Assembly (NCBI GenBank): GCA_905250025.1
Contig: CAJNOJ010000087.1
Span: 1-64,000, forward strand
From: Adineta ricciae
Lineage: Eukaryota; Rotifera; Eurotatoria; Adinetida; Adinetidae
Direction: 5' to 3'
DNA length: 64,000 nt
Shown: one piece after another, positions 59,688-64,000 of the stretch
Numbering within the stretch: the stretch's first letter is position 1
Layout: each line of letters begins with the position of its first letter
Program-made: the position numbers and the translations under genes
The notes under the pieces: model-generated
What the model saw: the letters and a program-made list of their open reading frames with translations, nothing else
What the model was told of the DNA's origin: nothing
Databases searched by the model: none

Positions 59688-61766
59688 ATGAAACGATTGG
59701 CTATTGTTCTCTTTCGATATGATTTACGTTTGCATGATAATGAAGTAGGTTCGGTTAGTTCGATTAGAATATGTATATGCATTTGATTTCTCTGTTCAGT
59801 TACTTGTCTGGGCACATGCAAACCATGATTATGTCATTCATACATATTGTTTTGATCCAAGACAAATCACGGATAAAACATATAAATGCGATCTTGTCAA
59901 ATGTGACAAATATCGATTGAAATTTCTTATTGAAACTATTGAAGATCTCAATATATCGTTAGTCAATAGGGGAAGGTACATAATATGAGCATCGCTCTTT
60001 CATATTTTTCATTGTTCTCTTTCATAGTGATCTTCATACGTATCGCGATACACCCGAGAACGTTCTTGGACAGTTGGTTCAACAGTTCAAGGGTCAGTAT
60101 GAGATTTCAATTGGTTATCATCAAGAAGCCACAAAGGAAGAAACCGACGTGGAAAAAGCCATTCAGCAACTAGCAAAAGATAATAACCTACACGTGAAAG
60201 AATTTTGGACATCGACATTGTATCATCCAGATGACCTACCATACAATAATCCAAAAGCGTAAGTCTTTCACACATGATTCTATTGGTTATCGTATAGATT
60301 TTGTTTTATGAACAGTTTTCCAGATGTATTTACACAACTTCGAGTAGCACTGGAAAAACAACATGTTCAAGTGCGGCGTTTGGTAAACCCACCTAATGCA
60401 TTTAAATCATCACCAGATGGATTCCCAAAAACAACTATACCAAGTTTACTTGATTTTGGATATACAAGTAGGATATCATCAGTAGACTATCCAGTCATTA
60501 ATGGTTGTCTGCTTGTGTTTAGATGCTACTTTACATTCGAATAGTGTGTTTATATTGAAAGGTGGAGAATCGTCAGGTTTGGCTCATCTTCATAGTTATA
60601 TTTGGGAGAAAAATTTAGTTCAGTCTTACAAACAAACACGGAATAGTTTAACTGGTCCGGAGAATACAACAAAATTCTCAGCATGGTTGGTTAATAATTG
60701 TTCTTCTGAATTACCAAATAAGCAATCATGAGATCGTTTCGATTAGGTTAGCGAATGGATCTTTATCTCCACGTCAAATCTTTTTCGAACTAAAAAACTA
60801 CGAAAATCATCAAGGCCAACGTGATGCTGGATATTGGATTATATTCGAATTGCTTTGGCGTGATTTTTTCAAATTCATTGCCATGAAATATGGCACTCGT
60901 TTGTTTTATAGTCGAGGCCTCCGACAAGAACCTTATGTCTGGAAGCATGACATCAAAGAATATGAAGCTTGGAAAAGTATATTTGTTAATGAAAATAACA
61001 GCTGAATAGATAATTGTGATCGTCTTACAGCGGGTAATACTGGTATCCCATTCGTTGATGCGAATATGCGAGAAATTATGGCCACTGGTTGGATGTCGAA
61101 TCGTGGAAGACAAAATGTAGCAAGTTTCCTTACGAAAGATTTAGGAATTGATTGGAGGTAAGTTGCGAAGAAATCGGAAATGATATTTTGCATATTCTAA
61201 TTAGATATGGTGCTGTATGGTTTGAATCAATTCTAGTAAAAATATCTTTATTTTCTTGTTCTTGTCATCGATTTTCTTCTATCTCAGATTGACCATGATG
61301 TGTGTTCTAATTATGGTAATTGGATCTATGTTGCCGGTATTGGTAATGATCCACGAGAAAATCGTCATTTCAACATGGTTAAACAAGGATTCGATTACGA
61401 TCCTGATGTAATTTAATACTAATGTACTCATATAATTAATCAGATTTTGTTTCTGACAGGGTGTTTTCATTCGCACATGGTGCCCTGAATTAGCCCAATT
61501 ATCTAACGAATACATTCAAACGCCATGGTTAGCACCGACGCACGTTCTTGCAGAGGCAGGGATTGAACTTGGTGTGAATTATCCTCGTCCAATGCTTGTC
61601 GTTCCTCAATGGAATCAACAGGTAAGTTTTGGAAATGGAGCTAAATATATGATTGGATCTTTGGATGTTGTAGTTTAAAAACCGGCGAACGGCAACTCAA
61701 AATCAACATCACACGCAACAACGTGGAATTAATTTCTACTTTCGAAATCACGATAAACGACAATAG
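59688..61766 (+). CDS. cry-dash: Cryptochrome DASH
   Basis: Eleven exons join in phase to 513 aa: 59688-59744, 59800-59975, 60028-60258, 60316-60467, 60523-60685, 60747-60976, 61031-61157, 61205-61235, 61288-61407, 61460-61621 and 61674-61766. The N-terminal photolyase alpha/beta domain starts [16 protein letters not shown]. The FAD domain has [24 protein letters not shown], the DASH signature [49 protein letters not shown] and [15 protein letters not shown] proteins bind FAD and usually a folate antenna, sense blue light and repair CPDs in single-stranded or looped DNA. The short tail ([14 protein letters not shown]...) is basic. The ATG follows TTCTTGCAG, a likely trans-splice or leader acceptor. 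AATAAA at 61857-61862. The protein looks complete. Confidence 0.92.
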
Positions 61767-64000
61767 TGTGTAACTCCAGTCTTCATGTACTCTTCGATGG
61801 TTATGGCATTTAGTTGTTTGTTATCTTATACTTCTATGGTGTTTTAAGTTCTTTGAAATAAAATTAATCGTACATTTTATCTGAATAGAAATTCAGTGTT
61901 CCTTTCACTGTATTATGAATCGACTCAGATATTTTGTACTTGTTTTCAAAACGATCACGTGCAAAAGCGTGCCAGTACAATCGATTCCGCGGAAACGTGA
62001 TTTTACATAATCACCTATATGATCTTTGACAGAGAAGAGAAATTCACAAATATTTTTTTATTTATAATCAGATGTCAGTGTCGGATACAAGCGAAACATA
62101 AAAGAACGCTCACTTGATTAGACTTGATAAATTGTTAAAAGTTCTTGATAATTTATTAGGAGAATAATTAGTGGGTGGAAGTTATTGACAGAAAATAATG
62201 GAGTATGGTATTTCCTAGTACAAGTTCATGACAGTGCTTATTACGATGCACGCATTGCTAAATCATACTAATGAATCTTGACAGAAAAGCAGAAAACATC
62301 GTCGAATAGTTCTCTTCGACAACTGCTAGACGGTATGAATCTGTTTTTACATAACTGTGTAAATATTCTGCTGGCTTACGAGAAATATAAGAATATTGTA
62401 ATTCTCCAGAACACTTTCTAATTTTGTCATGTAACTGTGAAGACATTTAATCAATAAAAGATTAGAAAAATCACTTTCAACAGGTAAAATTGTATTGTTA
62501 AATCGTTGCAGACACTCTAATTACTCTTTTAGTTTGATAGACTGAATCGCTTAATGCTTGTTTTCTAAAACCTATTTTATCTTCAAAGTACTTGTCACAT
62601 TGTAATTGCTCTTGTAAAGATCATGGAAACATGACATTCGCACATCTCATCGTATTCTTGCAAAGTATGAATCAAATTCATGATTTCAATCAGACTAAGT
62701 ACATTTTATAGCACAAGCAATTCTTTTTTCTTGTGAAGTAATGAATTTTACAAAGTGCGAAAGTCTAATGTCTTTTGAGGGATAGACAATCAATGGAATA
62801 AAAACTGTTATTATTTAATAGCATGTCTTACAAGTAATTGTCAGTCAAACAATAATCTTCAGTTCGGGAGAGAACCGTCGGAATTATATACTTTCATAAT
62901 AACAGAAACTTGTCCATGGGATTTGGCAGTTTCCACCTGGAGTAAACTTTTTTTCTTTAGAAAATGAATCTTTTTTATCTGTTCAGCGTTCTTTTCATGT
63001 AATAAAATGATGATATATTTGACAAAAATAATATCAAAAATAAATCTAACGTTTTGATAACAATTCGTGAGAAACACATGAAGATTTCTAGTCCAATATT
63101 TTTATATTTCCTTCAACGCTTTAATGTAAATCTTGTGTTTAAGGCTGGTTTTCTATGAGCACCTGTATCACAAAGCTTAGTTATGGTTCAGCTGCACAAA
63201 AAACAAACACTAAAGAATAGTTGACTTTAATTTCTTATTGTTAATTCGCAATTTTATAGGCATATCTAGACGAGTAGTTATATAAAAAAAAGTTCCTTTT
63301 CTTCTCTCGACAGCAAAACACATGACTATTTCACCCGATCAGCTCGATCAGTTTAGTTTTTGTTGTTATATTTCAATTTGAGAAGGAACATAACAGCCTC
63401 TAACATTTGTCTGATTGGATACGCTACATTTGTAGATTATTTTTAAACAGTTCAGTTCTGTTGGGAAAAACACCTACCATTTACGAAAAATCATGATTAC
63501 TCAATCATGTATGCTCTGGTATCATATAGTTGTTTTACACTGTGTCGCACTGAACCAATTTCGACGTGAGTTACGAAATTTAGAATGGAAAGAGTTAGAT
63601 CGATGTATTTAGTGGAAAAGAAATCTCGTGTAATTATAATTTCTCGCGTTAAATTAACAAAAAAAAGTCTAAAGAAAGGGACAAAATATTCAATGAAGAC
63701 AGAGATATAGTGTCACGTGTTCAGCATAATGCTGTTACTTGTAAATATAGAGCAACTTGATCTTTAAGTCACATGAAAGTTTCCTATTCTATCATTTAAT
63801 TTGAAAGGAAAGGTTTTTCTCTCAAGATCAATATGCTCTCCGTGTCTTTTACTCTGAATCTCTGTAATCTATGTCGTTACCTTCTACTCTTTATTCATTG
63901 AATCTATTAAGAGTCGATGCATCAGTGTATTCAGTATATAATTTATTACACTGCGTGGTGTCGTAAAGTGCATCAGAAACTGTAAAATCATTCGCATAGA
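61767..64000. other. Terminal 2.2 kb, no gene recognised
   Basis: After the CRY-DASH poly(A) signal (61857-61862) the sequence is AT-rich with frequent stops in all frames. The few short open frames (for example 62258-62446 and 62859-63077) have no domain, signal or splice partner. An exon of a gene continuing beyond the window cannot be excluded. Confidence 0.55.

Noticed and set aside
61767-64000. Search for transposon or retroelement remains in the gene-poor ends of the window
   Set aside because: No reverse transcriptase, transposase, integrase or terminal repeat pattern could be recognised here or elsewhere in the window.

Overview
The window looks like an animal (metazoan) nuclear contig, most likely from a bdelloid rotifer. 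It is AT-rich. It carries metazoan-specific genes (huntingtin, a Trio/Kalirin RhoGEF, a nephrin-type Ig receptor) split by many very short GT-AG introns of about 50-60 nt. Several ATGs sit directly downstream of an AG acceptor-like site, as expected where spliced-leader trans-splicing occurs, and it also carries a bacterial-type MnSOD and a CRY-DASH. The rotifer assignment is inference. There is one 100-N assembly gap (22714-22813) and one isolated N (46540). I recognised no tRNA, rRNA, CRISPR array, transposon or retroelement.

Layout. 1-2.7 kb is mostly non-coding, with one TATA box. A secreted, probably GPI-anchored orphan protein (2691-3554, +) converges on a full-length huntingtin gene (13845-4030, -). 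A membrane-anchored galectin-like protein (15200-14158, -) is followed by two tandem genes of a small secreted family on the + strand (15547-16195 and 16888-18420). These share the cysteine module PGDxCC-x8-CC-x6-CC and the same intron after the signal peptide, but carry unrelated repeat tails: eight GGFHRGG-type units in one, eighteen 16-residue hydrophilic units in the other. Two minus-strand orphans follow (18785-19306; 21009-22124).

23.0-28.6 kb is a complete nephrin/Sns-type receptor (9 Ig + FnIII + TM, 1269 aa by my exon joining). Next come a membrane J-domain protein (28966-30520), a tandem BTB/T1 protein (31489-30627, -) and a type I membrane C-type lectin (31816-33303).

33.7-58.4 kb is a single Trio/Kalirin gene: Sec14, spectrin repeats, DH1-PH1, SH3, DH2-PH2, SH3, Ig, kinase. 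Inside its long introns are phase-matched candidate alternative first and last exons. They would split the gene into GEF1-only and GEF2-only proteins, much as vertebrate Kalirin/Trio and worm UNC-73 do. The window ends with a secreted MnSOD (58662-59508), a CRY-DASH (59688-61766) and 2.2 kb without a recognised gene.

The genes do not form a pathway cluster. The points most worth following are the PGD-CC secreted family and its repeat tails, the modular isoform architecture of Trio, and the secreted bacterial-type superoxide dismutase. Exon joins were worked out by hand from splice signals and reading phase; none has been tested against RNA.
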